This document shows, in pieces, positions 7,970 through 16,215 of a DNA stretch of 32,734 nt. A model generated the notes under the pieces. It saw nothing but the letters and a program-made list of their open reading frames with translations, was not told the DNA's origin and made no database searches. Origin of the DNA: Mucilaginibacter sp. (GTDB lineage: Bacteria > Bacteroidota > Bacteroidia > Sphingobacteriales > Sphingobacteriaceae); NCBI GenBank assembly GCA_028288285.1, contig JAQBNZ010000137.1, positions 1-32,734 of the forward strand, written 5' to 3'. Position numbers and translations under genes: made by a program. Position 1 is the stretch's first letter; each line of letters opens with the position of its first letter.

Positions 7970-8467
7970 TTATTTTGTGCTTAAATAATCATCAAGGTTA
8001 TCCAAACCGGCTGTAAAGCCTTCCTGGAAGCCCATTTTTATGATTGTTTCCATATCAGCTTCCTTATCAAAAGTGATCTCAATATTTACCGTAGTATCGT
8101 TACCGGTTGTCTTAAATCCCTTATCCCAGTTCATCACAGGAAAATCAAGGTTTTGATTGCCTTGCTCATCGCAAAATGCAACCGTATTGGTAATGCGTTT
8201 AAGGAGTTCAATTATCTTATAGTTTTCTATACACCATGCCCTGTAATCTTCGGGCCCTACCATACAGTACAACCAAAAACCCCCTTCTTTAAAATCCATT
8301 GCTTTTGTTTCTGCCTTGTAAGGTTTAGGTGCCCACCATTGGTCAAGTATTTCACTTTCTGTCCAGGCTTGCCACACTCGTTCTAATGGCGCATCAAATG
8401 CTCTTACAACGATAAGTCTTTTGTTTTCGAGGTCTTTTGAAAAGACGGTTTCTCTTTTAGTTATCAT
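7970..8467 (-). CDS. SRPBCC (AHSA1-like) family protein
   Basis: The 165-residue protein opens with the AHSA1/START-like signature RVFDAPLERVWQAWTESE (variant VVRAFDAPLERVWQAW, about 20-35) and WWAPKPYK (44-51). It ends with the long C-terminal helix MGFQEGFTAGLDNLDDYL. The family forms a hydrophobic ligand-binding cavity; the ligand is unknown. It sits 7 bases behind an ArsR-type regulator, a very common pairing in which the two are co-transcribed and autoregulated. No enzyme activity should be assumed. Confidence 0.9.
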   Translation of the reverse strand: MITKRETVFSKDLENKRLIVVRAFDAPLERVWQAWTESEILDQWWAPKPYKAETKAMDFKEGGFWLYCMVGPEDYRAWCIENYKIIELLKRITNTVAFCDEQGNQNLDFPVMNWDKGFKTTGNDTTVNIEITFDKEADMETIIKMGFQEGFTAGLDNLDDYLSTK

Positions 8468-8474
8468 GATTTTT

Positions 8475-8783
8475 TTATTTATGGTTCTTTAGCAAATCAT
8501 CCAATTGGTTAAAGCGATCTTCCCATACGGCACGGAATTGTTCCATCCAGGTATCCACTTCTTTCATTTTTTGAGCGTTGAAATGATAATGTATCTCCCT
8601 GCCACTTTGCTCCTGCTTTACCAACTGGCATTCGGTAAGTATTTTAATGTGTTTGGAAATGGCTTGCCTGCTACTATCAAAATGTTCAGCAATGGCATTA
8701 GGCGTCATTGCGTGTAAGGCTAATAAACTTAAAATAGCTCTGCGGGTGGGGTCGGCAATTGCCTGGAATACGTCTCGTCTCAT
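8475..8783 (-). CDS. ArsR-family winged-helix repressor
   Basis: The 102-residue protein has the canonical opening [16 protein letters not shown], followed by a winged HTH ([21 protein letters not shown], split as helix 3 and recognition helix at about residues 29-50) and the wing ([12 protein letters not shown]). No cysteine pair for metal sensing (CxC) is present, so it is not a classical arsenic or zinc sensor. It likely represses its own operon with the SRPBCC gene, through the two palindromes just upstream. The ATG at 8783 lies about 12 bases after the predicted transcription start. Confidence 0.92.
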   Translation of the reverse strand: MRRDVFQAIADPTRRAILSLLALHAMTPNAIAEHFDSSRQAISKHIKILTECQLVKQEQSGREIHYHFNAQKMKEVDTWMEQFRAVWEDRFNQLDDLLKNHK

Positions 8784-8784
8784 A

Positions 8785-8806
8785 TTTGCAACCGTTTGAT
8801 TGCAAA
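8785..8806. promoter_or_regulatory. Candidate ArsR operator 1
   Basis: TTTGCAA and TTGCAAA, 8 bases apart, form a perfect inverted repeat that covers the predicted transcription start and part of the -7 element of the arsR gene. This is the usual position for an autorepressor site. Assignment to this ArsR is inference. Confidence 0.5.
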
Positions 8807-8833
8807 TATAATCGCAACTAATGAGTTGCGCAA
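8803..8833 (-). promoter_or_regulatory. Promoter of the ArsR-SRPBCC operon
   Basis: Reading the minus strand, TTG (complement of 8831-8833), 20 bases, then TATATTTG (complement of 8803-8810) matches the Bacteroidota promoter consensus. The expected start is near 8796, giving a leader of only about a dozen bases before the ATG at 8783. Confidence 0.65.
8813..8830. promoter_or_regulatory. Candidate ArsR operator 2
   Basis: CGCAACT-AATG-AGTTGCG is a perfect 7-bp inverted repeat with a 4-base spacer. It exactly fills the space between the two promoter elements and shares the GCAA/TTGC core with operator 1. Confidence 0.5.
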
Positions 8834-9012
8834 ATTTATTATTAAAAAATTATTGGTTTTAGTAGTAGTAGTTACGGGCATCATAGTTTAACACTTGTTG
8901 TGATGCATATCATATATGCCATCAATTGTAGAAATTTATTTAATTATCAATTAAAACCAATTATTTAGAAACGGGTTATTTAAAAAGCAAGAAAATAAAA
9001 GTTTTAATTGTT

Positions 9013-10020
9013 ATGAATGAAGAAAATAAAATCAGCAGGCGGAGAGTTCTAAGCGGATTAGGTGCCACTATAGCTGCGGCAACGGTTGCACCTGCCTTTG
9101 CTACTACCGGAGCATTGCACACTGAACTGTCATCGCCACAGGATCTGCAAGACCCTACTACCAAGTTCCCAAAACCCCCATTTAAAGGCCAATCTCAATC
9201 GTGGCCTGGTTTAGCCGGCCAAATGGATCCTCGTCCTGATCATGGCGAAACCAGTTATAAAGGATCTGGCCGTTTAAAAGGCAGGAGGGCTTTGATTACA
9301 GGAGGCGATTCCGGCATGGGTCGAGCCGCTGCGATAGCTTATGCGCGTGAAGGGGCAGATGTAGCTATCAATTACCTGCCAGCTGAAGAGCCTGATGCTC
9401 GTGAAGTAATTGCGCTGATTAAGGCAGAAGGGCGCAAGGCAGTAGCTATTCCCGGAGATTTACGGGATGAAGCATTTTGCCAGCGCTTGGTAGCAGAGGC
9501 TGTGCGCGGCCTTGGAAGCCTTGATATACTGGTTAATAACGCGGCCAGGCAACAAACACACCCTTCTATCCTTGATATATCAACAGAGCAATTTGACTGG
9601 ACCATGAAGACAAACATTTATGCGCCATTCTGGATTATCAAAGCTGCCCTGCCGCACTTACAACCAGGGTCAGTAATAATTGGAACCACATCTAAGCAAG
9701 CCTATGACCCATCAGGAGATTTATACGACTATGCACAAACTAAAGCGGCTACAACCAACTACGTTAAGTCTTTAGCAAAGCAACTCGGACCAAAGGGCAT
9801 ACGGGTTAACGGTGTAGCGCCGGGGCCAATCTGGACGCCGTTGCAAGTAAGCGGTGGGGCTACTCAGGAAAAACTTAAAAACTTTGGAGGCCAAACGCCT
9901 ATGGGCAGGCCGGGCCAGCCGGCAGAACTTGGTTCAATTTATGTACAGCTCGCAGCCAACGATGCCAGCTTTTCAACAGGACAAGTATATGGTGCCGCCG
10001 GAGGTAGCGGGCAACCATAA
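9013..10020 (+). CDS. SDR family oxidoreductase with Tat signal
   Basis: The 335-residue protein is a short-chain dehydrogenase preceded by a twin-arginine leader (SRRRVLSGLG at 8-17, then an Ala-rich core), suggesting export in folded form. The Rossmann nucleotide motif is TGGDSGMG (96-103), NNAA is at 175-178, and the catalytic set is Ser227, Tyr240 and Lys244 (YAQTK). The region before the Rossmann domain (PPFKGQSQSWPGLAGQMDP) is typical of the YghA-like SDR group. NAD(P)-dependent oxidation or reduction of an alcohol/carbonyl is expected; the substrate is unknown. It is a single-gene unit ending in a strong hairpin. Confidence 0.9.
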   Translation: MNEENKISRRRVLSGLGATIAAATVAPAFATTGALHTELSSPQDLQDPTTKFPKPPFKGQSQSWPGLAGQMDPRPDHGETSYKGSGRLKGRRALITGGDSGMGRAAAIAYAREGADVAINYLPAEEPDAREVIALIKAEGRKAVAIPGDLRDEAFCQRLVAEAVRGLGSLDILVNNAARQQTHPSILDISTEQFDWTMKTNIYAPFWIIKAALPHLQPGSVIIGTTSKQAYDPSGDLYDYAQTKAATTNYVKSLAKQLGPKGIRVNGVAPGPIWTPLQVSGGATQEKLKNFGGQTPMGRPGQPAELGSIYVQLAANDASFSTGQVYGAAGGSGQP

Positions 10021-10036
10021 TATGCAATATTGTATG

Positions 10037-10078
10037 ATAACTTACCAGCCTATTAAATTTAATAGGCTGGTAAGTTAT
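10037..10078. terminator. Bidirectional terminator between SDR and methyltransferase genes
   Basis: A perfect 42-base palindrome (arms 10037-10057 and 10058-10078) lies between two convergent genes. The fold needs a small AT-rich loop at the centre. The T tract is short on either side, but the length and position favour a shared terminator. Confidence 0.75.
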
Positions 10079-10126
10079 TTGTATGTAAATGCTCCTTAGG
10101 TTATATTATTTAAGGATGGAGAGTGG

Positions 10127-11062
10127 TTATTCTTTATATAAATAAAACCTTGCAGCATCTCCCTTATTATTTTCATTTAAAACCCGCGCTTCTTCATCAA
10201 ATTTTGACAATTGTTCTGCTGTAAATCCACGTTCTGCAGGATACCACTCATGGGTATCTGGTAAAGTTAACGGAATATCTTTTTTGTATAACTCGCTTCC
10301 CCAAAACTGAAATGCGTTTGAATCAAAAATGGTATGACCTATTTTAAACCCTGTTTTTTCTGCTAAAATATTGATGCTTTTTATAGTATGCAGCACAAAA
10401 TGCCTTGGAGCATCTAACTGTACCCAATTCTCTTTATAAATATCCCAGGCAGTACCTATAATTGGTATGCATACTAAAAGCACCCCGCCTTTTTTTAATA
10501 ATCTAAAACATTCTTTTAATTCGTCAACCTGGTTATCTACATGTTCTAACACGTGGTGCATTATTAATAAATCGTAAGCATCCGATCTTAATTCTGACAA
10601 CTCCTTTTTAAGTACTTTTACATTATGCCCATAATCAATCGGCTGGCCAATAAATTTATCAACGCCGGTAACATGTTTAAACCCCAGATTAAACAATTTA
10701 CATATTAAAGCCCCCCTTCCACATCCAATATCAAGTATTGTCGCGTCAGGCATTAAAGCAATTGGCCTTAAAAGTCCCAGGGTAGAGTTCTCATGATTTT
10801 TATATTTCCTTAATATCCTCTGGGCATTCACTATTCGCTTTAAAAATGGCAACCTTTTTAATTCGGGTACTTCCTGCGTAAATGACACGTAGTAATCAGG
10901 GTAATATTTTTCTATATCATGCGGCACTTCTAATATTTGTATACAGCCGCAGTTTGAACACTCGCCATAATCAAACTCATTTCTCATGCCAAACATCATT
11001 TCTCTAAAAACAAATTTCGAACTGAATGTGTCGCCGCAGATCCTGCAATTTTGTATTTCCAT
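10127..11062 (-). CDS. Class I SAM methyltransferase with N-terminal zinc-finger
   Basis: Starting from MEIQNCRICG, the 311-residue protein begins with two Cys pairs (CRIC and CSNC) that resemble a zinc ribbon. A class I methyltransferase domain follows, with the AdoMet-binding motif ILDIGCGRGA, the acidic motif after it, and MHHVLEHVDNQ (post-motif helix). Enzymes of this layout often modify sugars or lipids in surface-glycan pathways, but the substrate is not evident. The longer frame to 11134 adds 24 residues unlike the family start, so 11062 was chosen. It is monocistronic, convergent with the SDR gene. Confidence 0.85.
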   Translation of the reverse strand: MEIQNCRICGDTFSSKFVFREMMFGMRNEFDYGECSNCGCIQILEVPHDIEKYYPDYYVSFTQEVPELKRLPFLKRIVNAQRILRKYKNHENSTLGLLRPIALMPDATILDIGCGRGALICKLFNLGFKHVTGVDKFIGQPIDYGHNVKVLKKELSELRSDAYDLLIMHHVLEHVDNQVDELKECFRLLKKGGVLLVCIPIIGTAWDIYKENWVQLDAPRHFVLHTIKSINILAEKTGFKIGHTIFDSNAFQFWGSELYKKDIPLTLPDTHEWYPAERGFTAEQLSKFDEEARVLNENNKGDAARFYLYKE

Positions 11063-11205
11063 ATGTAATAAAAGCCCGTTTTGTTGATTGGTTATCTGAA
11101 AAAATATTTCCCAAGGTAAGTGAATCATACCCAATTCACGGTAAAATTAATGAACTTATATTTTTAGCCACAATCATTCAACAAATTGTTCAAGTACAAA
11201 ACCTA

Positions 11206-11225
11206 TCTCAACACCGGAGTTGAGA
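11206..11225. repeat. Stem-loop in the divergent spacer
   Basis: TCTCAAC and GTTGAGA (7 bp) flank the 6-base loop ACCGGA. It lies in the spacer between two divergently transcribed genes (methyltransferase and outer-membrane protein). It could be an operator or an RNA element; there is no T tract. Confidence 0.35.
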
Positions 11226-11391
11226 CATATATAATTTAGCACCTATTTACAATAAAAGATTGAACTTTAACTCGCACATAACTAGCACCTTAGTTTAAAA
11301 GTCATGCACCGCCTTTATAGTGGTTAAACTAACTGCGTTAAATACTGTCATAATCGCAATTTTTAACAATTATTAAACCTTATTAACAGTT

Positions 11392-12045
11392 ATGTACAAA
11401 AAACTCGTATTGGTATTCGTATCAATTTTTGCAATTAATGCAGCTCAAGCCCAAACCGAAAAAGGCAATCAAAGTTTAGGCTTAAACTTTGGCTTATCCA
11501 CAAACAATCTTAATGCCAGAGATTTTAACTACAACACTAACAATTACGACCCCGAGACTACAGGAAAACAAAAAAATTATAGTATTTCTCCCAGTTACAG
11601 TTATTTTATTGCAGATAAATTGGATGTTGGCTTAGCAGTAGGCTATTCATATAGCAGTTATAAAATTGAAAACAGTGCTATCTCTTCACAAGGTCAAACA
11701 GGCAAAAGCTTTTTCAGCTCTATTAATTTAAGAAAGTATTTTTTGTATGATAATAAGATTGGGATACGTACAGGCCCGTATTTTGCTTATCAACGATATA
11801 ACCAATCTAACACTTACAGCAATAGCCAGTATAATTATAACACAAACAGTAATGTTTATACAGGCGGTGTAGGGATAGATTTTGTTTATTATCCTGTAAA
11901 AAAATTAGGACTTGCAGCAACAATGGGTAATTTAAGTTATTCGCATCAAAACACTAATGGCACTACAGAAGGGACTAACAATAGCTTTAATTTAAGTTTT
12001 GCCCACTCGTTATTACTTTCTGTTAATTATGTATTTGGCAAGTAA
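11392..12045 (+). CDS. Outer-membrane beta-barrel protein
   Basis: The 217-residue protein has a signal peptide (residues 1-20, cleavage at AQA-QT). Alternating-hydrophobicity strands follow, with aromatic belts typical of a small barrel (YSISPSYSYFIADKLDVGLAVGY, GIRTGPYFAYQRY, GVGIDFVYYPVKKLGLAATMG), and it ends in the aromatic-hydrophobic strand LLLSVNYVFGK. The loops are rich in Asn, Tyr and Ser. It resembles the porin-family/OmpW-like small barrels of Bacteroidota; the solute is unknown. It stands alone. Confidence 0.8.
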   Translation: MYKKLVLVFVSIFAINAAQAQTEKGNQSLGLNFGLSTNNLNARDFNYNTNNYDPETTGKQKNYSISPSYSYFIADKLDVGLAVGYSYSSYKIENSAISSQGQTGKSFFSSINLRKYFLYDNKIGIRTGPYFAYQRYNQSNTYSNSQYNYNTNSNVYTGGVGIDFVYYPVKKLGLAATMGNLSYSHQNTNGTTEGTNNSFNLSFAHSLLLSVNYVFGK

Positions 12046-12069
12046 AGCTTAATACAACATCTAAATAGC

Positions 12070-12112
12070 AAGATCACTGATATCAACTGATATCAGTTAG
12101 TTCAGTGATCTT
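12070..12112. terminator. Nested inverted repeat between convergent genes
   Basis: The outer arms AAGATCACTGA (12070-12080) and TCAGTGATCTT (12102-12112) enclose a second palindrome, AACTGATATCAGTT (12085-12098). CTGATATCA also occurs twice in tandem (12077-12085, 12087-12095). It overlaps the last codons of the NTF2-like gene and lies 25 bases past the barrel gene. A shared terminator is plausible, though neither side has a long T run. Confidence 0.55.
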
Positions 12113-12460
12113 ATCACCCCAAAATTTAAATATTGATTTCCCGGTAAGGTTAAGCTCATCACCTGTCTTCATTCCATTTGGCAGGTCAATAGCTAAAACA
12201 GCATGATAAGCTATATCAATTTCAGTTTGATTGGCTGTATGCTTAAAACTTTTTATAGTTTGCTGCCTGCTTATAAACATGGCTTTAGCCTGTTCTGCTT
12301 GTTCTATAAATGCAGGTAAGCCGTTTAGGGTCATGTTTACCTCGGTATTACTTACGTTCTCAAATTTTATTGATGGATCCATATCGGCTATCATTCTATT
12401 AACATCAAAATTGTTGTAGGCGTTAATGTAGTTGTTTATGGTTTGCTCACGTAGTTTCAT
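12083..12460 (-). CDS. NTF2/SnoaL-like family protein
   Basis: The protein of about 125 residues has the helix-rich start of the SnoaL-like fold (QTINNYINAYNNFDVNRMIADMDPSIKFENV), followed by strands ending in GKSIFKFWGDKITELTDIS. That C-terminal pattern (DGKI-x-x-x-x-D) is common in this family. Roles vary from isomerases to ligand binding; none can be assigned. ATG at 12460 was preferred over an upstream in-frame TTG at 12481, because that TTG is part of a TATTTTTG promoter-like element (12479-12486), leaving a leader of about 12 bases. Confidence 0.8.
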   Translation of the reverse strand: MKLREQTINNYINAYNNFDVNRMIADMDPSIKFENVSNTEVNMTLNGLPAFIEQAEQAKAMFISRQQTIKSFKHTANQTEIDIAYHAVLAIDLPNGMKTGDELNLTGKSIFKFWGDKITELTDIS

Positions 12461-12595
12461 AAATGCTTTGTTTACCTTCAAAAATATAGCTTCATTTTTG
12501 GTATTCAGTTATTTCCATACGAGATTTATGAAAATATAAGCAACCCTGTAAGCCATTCAAGCGTATTAAACAATAATAAACCAAACTCGACAAAT

Positions 12596-13330
12596 ATGAA
12601 AAAAACAATTTTAATGATCTGCTTTCCTGTAATTATGGTAAGCATGGTAATGGTATCATGTAAAAAGGACACATCAAGTGGTTCAAACTCACAAGTTTCA
12701 TTTGCTTTAAGTGCAGATAACCCTATACAGCCAGTTTCTGTAACCAAGAATGGCGGAGGAATTATTGCAACAAGCACAACAACAGCAACAGCAGGCAGCA
12801 TCACCTGGACATCGGGCATTGTCAATATCAGTAAATTTAAATTAGAAGCTAAAAAGAGTGGAAAACAAATTGAGATCGAATCAAAAAACCTATCAAATGT
12901 TGATCTGTTTGCTATAACGCCAAGCTTAATAAGCGCGTCTATTGATACCGGTACTTATAAAGAAATTGAAGTAAGGGCTGTATTTACAAAATCAACTACT
13001 GCCGATATCCCTGTAAAGTTAAAAGGAACTTTTACCACTGCAGGCGGTGCAATAATACCTATTGAGTTTGATTTTAATGAAGATGCTACATTTAAGGCTC
13101 AGGCAACAGATATTACAGTAAGCTCGACTACAGACTTTACAGCTAAACTACACCTGCATTTAAACATTGTATTATCAGATGTAGTATCAGCAGAGCTTGA
13201 TAAAGCAACACGTACAAATGGAGCTATAGTTATCAGCAGCAGCAGTAACCCTCTTCTTTACGCCAAAGCAATTGTAAACATTGCAAAAGCAATGGAGTCA
13301 AAAGGGTATGATGAGCATAAAAGGATCTGA
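12596..13330 (+). CDS. Hypothetical lipoprotein
   Basis: The 244-residue protein has a lipoprotein signal with a hydrophobic core and a lipobox ending at Cys22 (MVSC-KKD). Lys-Asp after the cysteine is common in Bacteroidota lipoproteins. The rest is rich in beta-prone Ser/Thr stretches (FALSADNPIQPVSV, VDLFAITPSLISASIDTGTYKEIEV, PVKLKGTFTTAGG). The phrase ISASIDTGTYKEIEVR is reminiscent of DUF4382-like beta-sandwich lipoproteins, but I cannot confirm this. It is transcribed alone and closed by a strong terminator. Confidence 0.7.
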   Translation: MKKTILMICFPVIMVSMVMVSCKKDTSSGSNSQVSFALSADNPIQPVSVTKNGGGIIATSTTTATAGSITWTSGIVNISKFKLEAKKSGKQIEIESKNLSNVDLFAITPSLISASIDTGTYKEIEVRAVFTKSTTADIPVKLKGTFTTAGGAIIPIEFDFNEDATFKAQATDITVSSTTDFTAKLHLHLNIVLSDVVSAELDKATRTNGAIVISSSSNPLLYAKAIVNIAKAMESKGYDEHKRI

Positions 13331-13363
13331 TTATAAGCATTCTTATTATATATTTTATATTAT

Positions 13364-13397
13364 ATAGCGATGGGCTTATATCCATCGCTATTTTTTT
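13364..13397 (+). terminator. Strong intrinsic terminator after the lipoprotein gene
   Basis: A 10-bp stem ATAGCGATGG/CCATCGCTAT (13364-13373, 13382-13391), an 8-base loop and a run of seven T (13391-13397). It isolates the lipoprotein gene from the downstream Anbu operon. Confidence 0.92.
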
Positions 13398-13736
13398 GCA
13401 ATAATGTCCCCTCACCCTCAACGGCGGAATTTTTATTTATTACGGGGTTCTTGTTTATTCTTAAAATAAAATCCGCCATCCAAAACACACTGCGCACACA
13501 CTTGTTTATCAAGTATCAAGGGCTATTTTTTTGTCAAAAGATAATTACCGGCAACTTCTGAAGAAAATTTATTGATAAATGAAGATTACATTATTTATTT
13601 AATGCAATCTTTGTATTATTTACCTAATTTTTTTCATAATTTACCAAAAAATCATTATTTTAAATACCTTTTAACCACTTTAGATATCTATCTAATAAGA
13701 TTTGATTTTTTTTATATATTAATCAGGATAGTTTTT
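13398..13736 (+). other. Long AT-rich leader before the Anbu operon, with an imperfect hairpin
   Basis: No gene is supported here. At 13423-13477 a long imperfect inverted repeat is bounded by GGCGGA and TCCGCC, with A/T-rich inner arms. The last 170 bases are extremely AT-rich and must hold the promoter of the operon starting at 13737, but no exact TAnnTTTG box was found. The open frame reaching back to TTG 13572 encodes a low-complexity Phe/Tyr/Ile-rich stretch unlike the ATP-grasp N-terminus and was not accepted as coding. Confidence 0.5.
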
Positions 13737-15185
13737 ATGTATCAATCGCAGCATTTTGAAAAATACAATCTAATAAACGGCGTATGGGACGAAATGTACA
13801 GCGAGAATAGCATCGTTCGCCATCATTATAAGAAAGTAATTGAATATTTAGCGCAGGAATCGCCAGATGACCTGGGGAAAAAAGAGGAATTGGCGAAAAA
13901 TTTATTCATGACCCAGGGAATTACTTTTACAGTGTATAATAGCGGCGAAGGAATTGAAAAAATATTTCCTTTTGATATAATTCCACGTGTTATAACATCA
14001 GATGAATGGTGTATTATTGAAAAAGGCATTAAACAAAGGCTCACCGCACTTAATCTTTTTTTAAAAGATATATACCACAACCAGTTTATTGTTAAAGACG
14101 GAATTGTTCCTATTGATATTATATATTCTTGTCCGCATTTCCTGCGTGAAATGTACCAGCTAAATGTGCCTTATGACATATACGTTCATATAGCCGGCAT
14201 TGACCTTATACGCGACCATGACGGAACTTTTTATGTGCTGGAAGATAACCTGCGTACTCCATCGGGTGTAAGCTATATGCTGGAGAACAGAGAAATAACC
14301 AAACGGTTGTTTCCTGATTTGCTGCCAAACTGCGGCGTAAGAAGTGTTACGGAATATCCTTCTATTTTATATAAAAACCTGTTATCATTATCACCGAGGC
14401 AAATTAGCAACCCAACTATTGTGTTACTTAGTCCGGGTATATATAATTCTGCTTACTTTGAGCATACTACGCTTGCCCGTTTAATGGGTGTGGAACTGGT
14501 TGAGGGCCGCGATCTGGTAGTGAATAACCACAAGGTTTACATGAAAACTACTACCGGCCTACAGCAGGTTGATGTTATTTACCGCCGTGTTGATGATGAG
14601 TTTTTAGATCCGCTGGTGTTTAACCCTAACAGTGTATTAGGAGTAGCTGGTTTAATGGGCGCTTACCGCAAAGGCAATGTGGCTATTGTTAATGCCGTAG
14701 GCAACGGAGTGGCTGATGACAAGGCTACCTATATTTATGTACCTGATATGATCAAGTACTACCTTAACGAAGAGCCCTTGTTAAAAAATGTACCTACGCA
14801 CCGCCTGAGCAATAAGGATGAACGCGACCATGTGTTCAAAAACATTAACACAATGGTGGTTAAAAAAACTAACGAAAGTGGCGGCTATGGCATGTTAATG
14901 GGGCATGCCGCTACAGAAGAAGAAATTGAAAAATACAAACTGGAAATATTAAAAGATCCGAGGAACTTTATTGCACAGCCAACCATCAGTTTATCGGCAG
15001 CACCATGTTATATAGGCGGGGCATTGCAACCAAGGCGTATTGACCTGCGCCCATATGCCTTGTGCGGACCGGACGGCATTGAAATTGTACCCGGTGGCTT
15101 AACCCGTGTAGCGCTAAAAGAAGGCTCACTGGTAGTAAATAGCTCACAAGGCGGCGGCAGTAAAGATACTTGGGTACTCGCTTGA
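13737..15185 (+). CDS. Circularly permuted ATP-grasp protein (COG2308)
   Basis: The 482-residue protein is a type-2 circularly permuted ATP-grasp enzyme, a fold that joins a carboxylate to an amine using ATP. Landmarks: DLIRDHDGTFYVLEDNLRTPSG-type block near 155-175, VIYRRVDDEF (about 280-289), NAVGNGVADDKA (about 319-330), VVKKTNESGGYGM (about 374-386) and RRIDLRPYAL (about 433-442), which supply the acidic, lysine and arginine residues for ATP and metal. The start at MYQSQHF fits the family. In related genomes it pairs with an alpha-E protein, transglutaminase-like proteins and Anbu, as here. The product is predicted to be a peptide or amide; its identity is unknown. It is first in a six-gene run. 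Confidence 0.9.
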   Translation: MYQSQHFEKYNLINGVWDEMYSENSIVRHHYKKVIEYLAQESPDDLGKKEELAKNLFMTQGITFTVYNSGEGIEKIFPFDIIPRVITSDEWCIIEKGIKQRLTALNLFLKDIYHNQFIVKDGIVPIDIIYSCPHFLREMYQLNVPYDIYVHIAGIDLIRDHDGTFYVLEDNLRTPSGVSYMLENREITKRLFPDLLPNCGVRSVTEYPSILYKNLLSLSPRQISNPTIVLLSPGIYNSAYFEHTTLARLMGVELVEGRDLVVNNHKVYMKTTTGLQQVDVIYRRVDDEFLDPLVFNPNSVLGVAGLMGAYRKGNVAIVNAVGNGVADDKATYIYVPDMIKYYLNEEPLLKNVPTHRLSNKDERDHVFKNINTMVVKKTNESGGYGMLMGHAATEEEIEKYKLEILKDPRNFIAQPTISLSAAPCYIGGALQPRRIDLRPYALCGPDGIEIVPGGLTRVALKEGSLVVNSSQGGGSKDTWVLA

Positions 15186-15222
15186 TAAGATTAAGAGCAA
15201 AGAACAAAGAGACAGGAAAAAA

Positions 15223-15249
15223 TTCGAAATCGAACTTTCGATATTCGAA
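15223..15249. repeat. Imperfect inverted repeat in the ATP-grasp/alpha-E gap
   Basis: TTCGAAATCGAA and TTCGATATTCGAA pair with one bulged A, next to a purine-rich run (15187-15220). It fills the largest gap inside the operon (77 bases). It resembles in layout, not in exact sequence, the element at 23100-23173. It could stabilise or separate the two parts of the transcript. Confidence 0.55.
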
Positions 15250-15262
15250 ATAAAAGATATAT

Positions 15263-16198
15263 ATGTTAAGCAGGGTAGCAGCAAGTTTTTATTGGTTAAG
15301 CCGGTATATTGAGCGTAGCGACGGTATTTTAAGAATGTTAAAGATAAATTATGCTTCATCGCAAGATTCGGTAGCAGGATTTACCTGGGAACCTGTTATC
15401 CGTATTTTTTCGGGCCCTGATGGAGAACTGATGGAGAAGCTGGGAAATGATAGCCGTGCCGTATTAAAGTACATGGTTACTGATAAGGATAACCATAACT
15501 CAATATTAAATATTATAACCCTGGCACGTGAAAATGCCCGGAGTGTACAGGAGCATATTCCTAAAGATTTATGGCAGTGCCTGAATGAGTACTACCATAC
15601 CGTTAAAGAGCCCAAAATAGCAGCAGGCCTTAAAAAAGACGACCCTATAGGAGTGCTGGATGTTCTGATAAAACAGGTTATGCTTTATTATGGTACTGCC
15701 GAAATAACAATGGAGCGTGGCCAGGGCCGCAGCTTTATGAATATTGGCAAATACCTGGAGCGCGCTATCCAATCAATAGACATTTTAGATGTAAAATATG
15801 GCCCGTTAAATAATAACCCTAACCTACTTACAGATATTACTTACTGGAAACATCTGCTTATGTCTATAGGCGGGTACGAGCTTTACCAAAAAACCTATCG
15901 CGGCGGTTTGGAGGCGCAGAATGTACTGGAGCTTATTATCTTAAATAATGATTTTCCCAGGTCTGTTATTTACTCTGTAAATAGTATTCAGCGATATTTT
16001 GACAGGCTAAAGAATAATAGTAACGTGAATGATTACCGGGAAATATCTTTTCATATTGGCAGGCTGCAAAGCAGTATTAAATACAGTTCGGTAAAAAGCA
16101 TAAGTCAGGAGGGGTTACACCAGTACCTTATACGTGTAAAAGAAGATCTGTACCAAATAGGTAATGCACTTAATGAATATTATTTTGCTAATTCCTGA
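15263..16198 (+). CDS. Alpha-E domain protein (DUF403, COG2307)
   Basis: The 311-residue, mostly helical protein opens with the diagnostic MLSRVAASFYWLSRYIERSDGILRML. It continues through helices with conserved LARENARSVQEHI and the C-terminal RLQSSIKY. The alpha-E fold has no known catalytic activity. It is almost always encoded next to or fused with the circularly permuted ATP-grasp protein, and is thought to act with it in peptide formation. Here it lies between the ATP-grasp gene and a transglutaminase-like gene, in the same orientation, with 17 bases to the latter. Confidence 0.9.
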   Translation: MLSRVAASFYWLSRYIERSDGILRMLKINYASSQDSVAGFTWEPVIRIFSGPDGELMEKLGNDSRAVLKYMVTDKDNHNSILNIITLARENARSVQEHIPKDLWQCLNEYYHTVKEPKIAAGLKKDDPIGVLDVLIKQVMLYYGTAEITMERGQGRSFMNIGKYLERAIQSIDILDVKYGPLNNNPNLLTDITYWKHLLMSIGGYELYQKTYRGGLEAQNVLELIILNNDFPRSVIYSVNSIQRYFDRLKNNSNVNDYREISFHIGRLQSSIKYSSVKSISQEGLHQYLIRVKEDLYQIGNALNEYYFANS

Positions 16199-16215
16199 TC
16201 AAAAAAATTAAAACA

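Noticed and set aside
9372..9617. 81-codon minus-strand frame within the SDR gene
   Set aside because: It is an antisense shadow of a clearly conserved gene, with no family features.
13572..13736. N-terminal extension of the ATP-grasp protein from a TTG
   Set aside because: The 55 extra residues are a Phe/Tyr/Ile-rich translation of an AT-rich leader, and the family N-terminus begins at the ATG at 13737.
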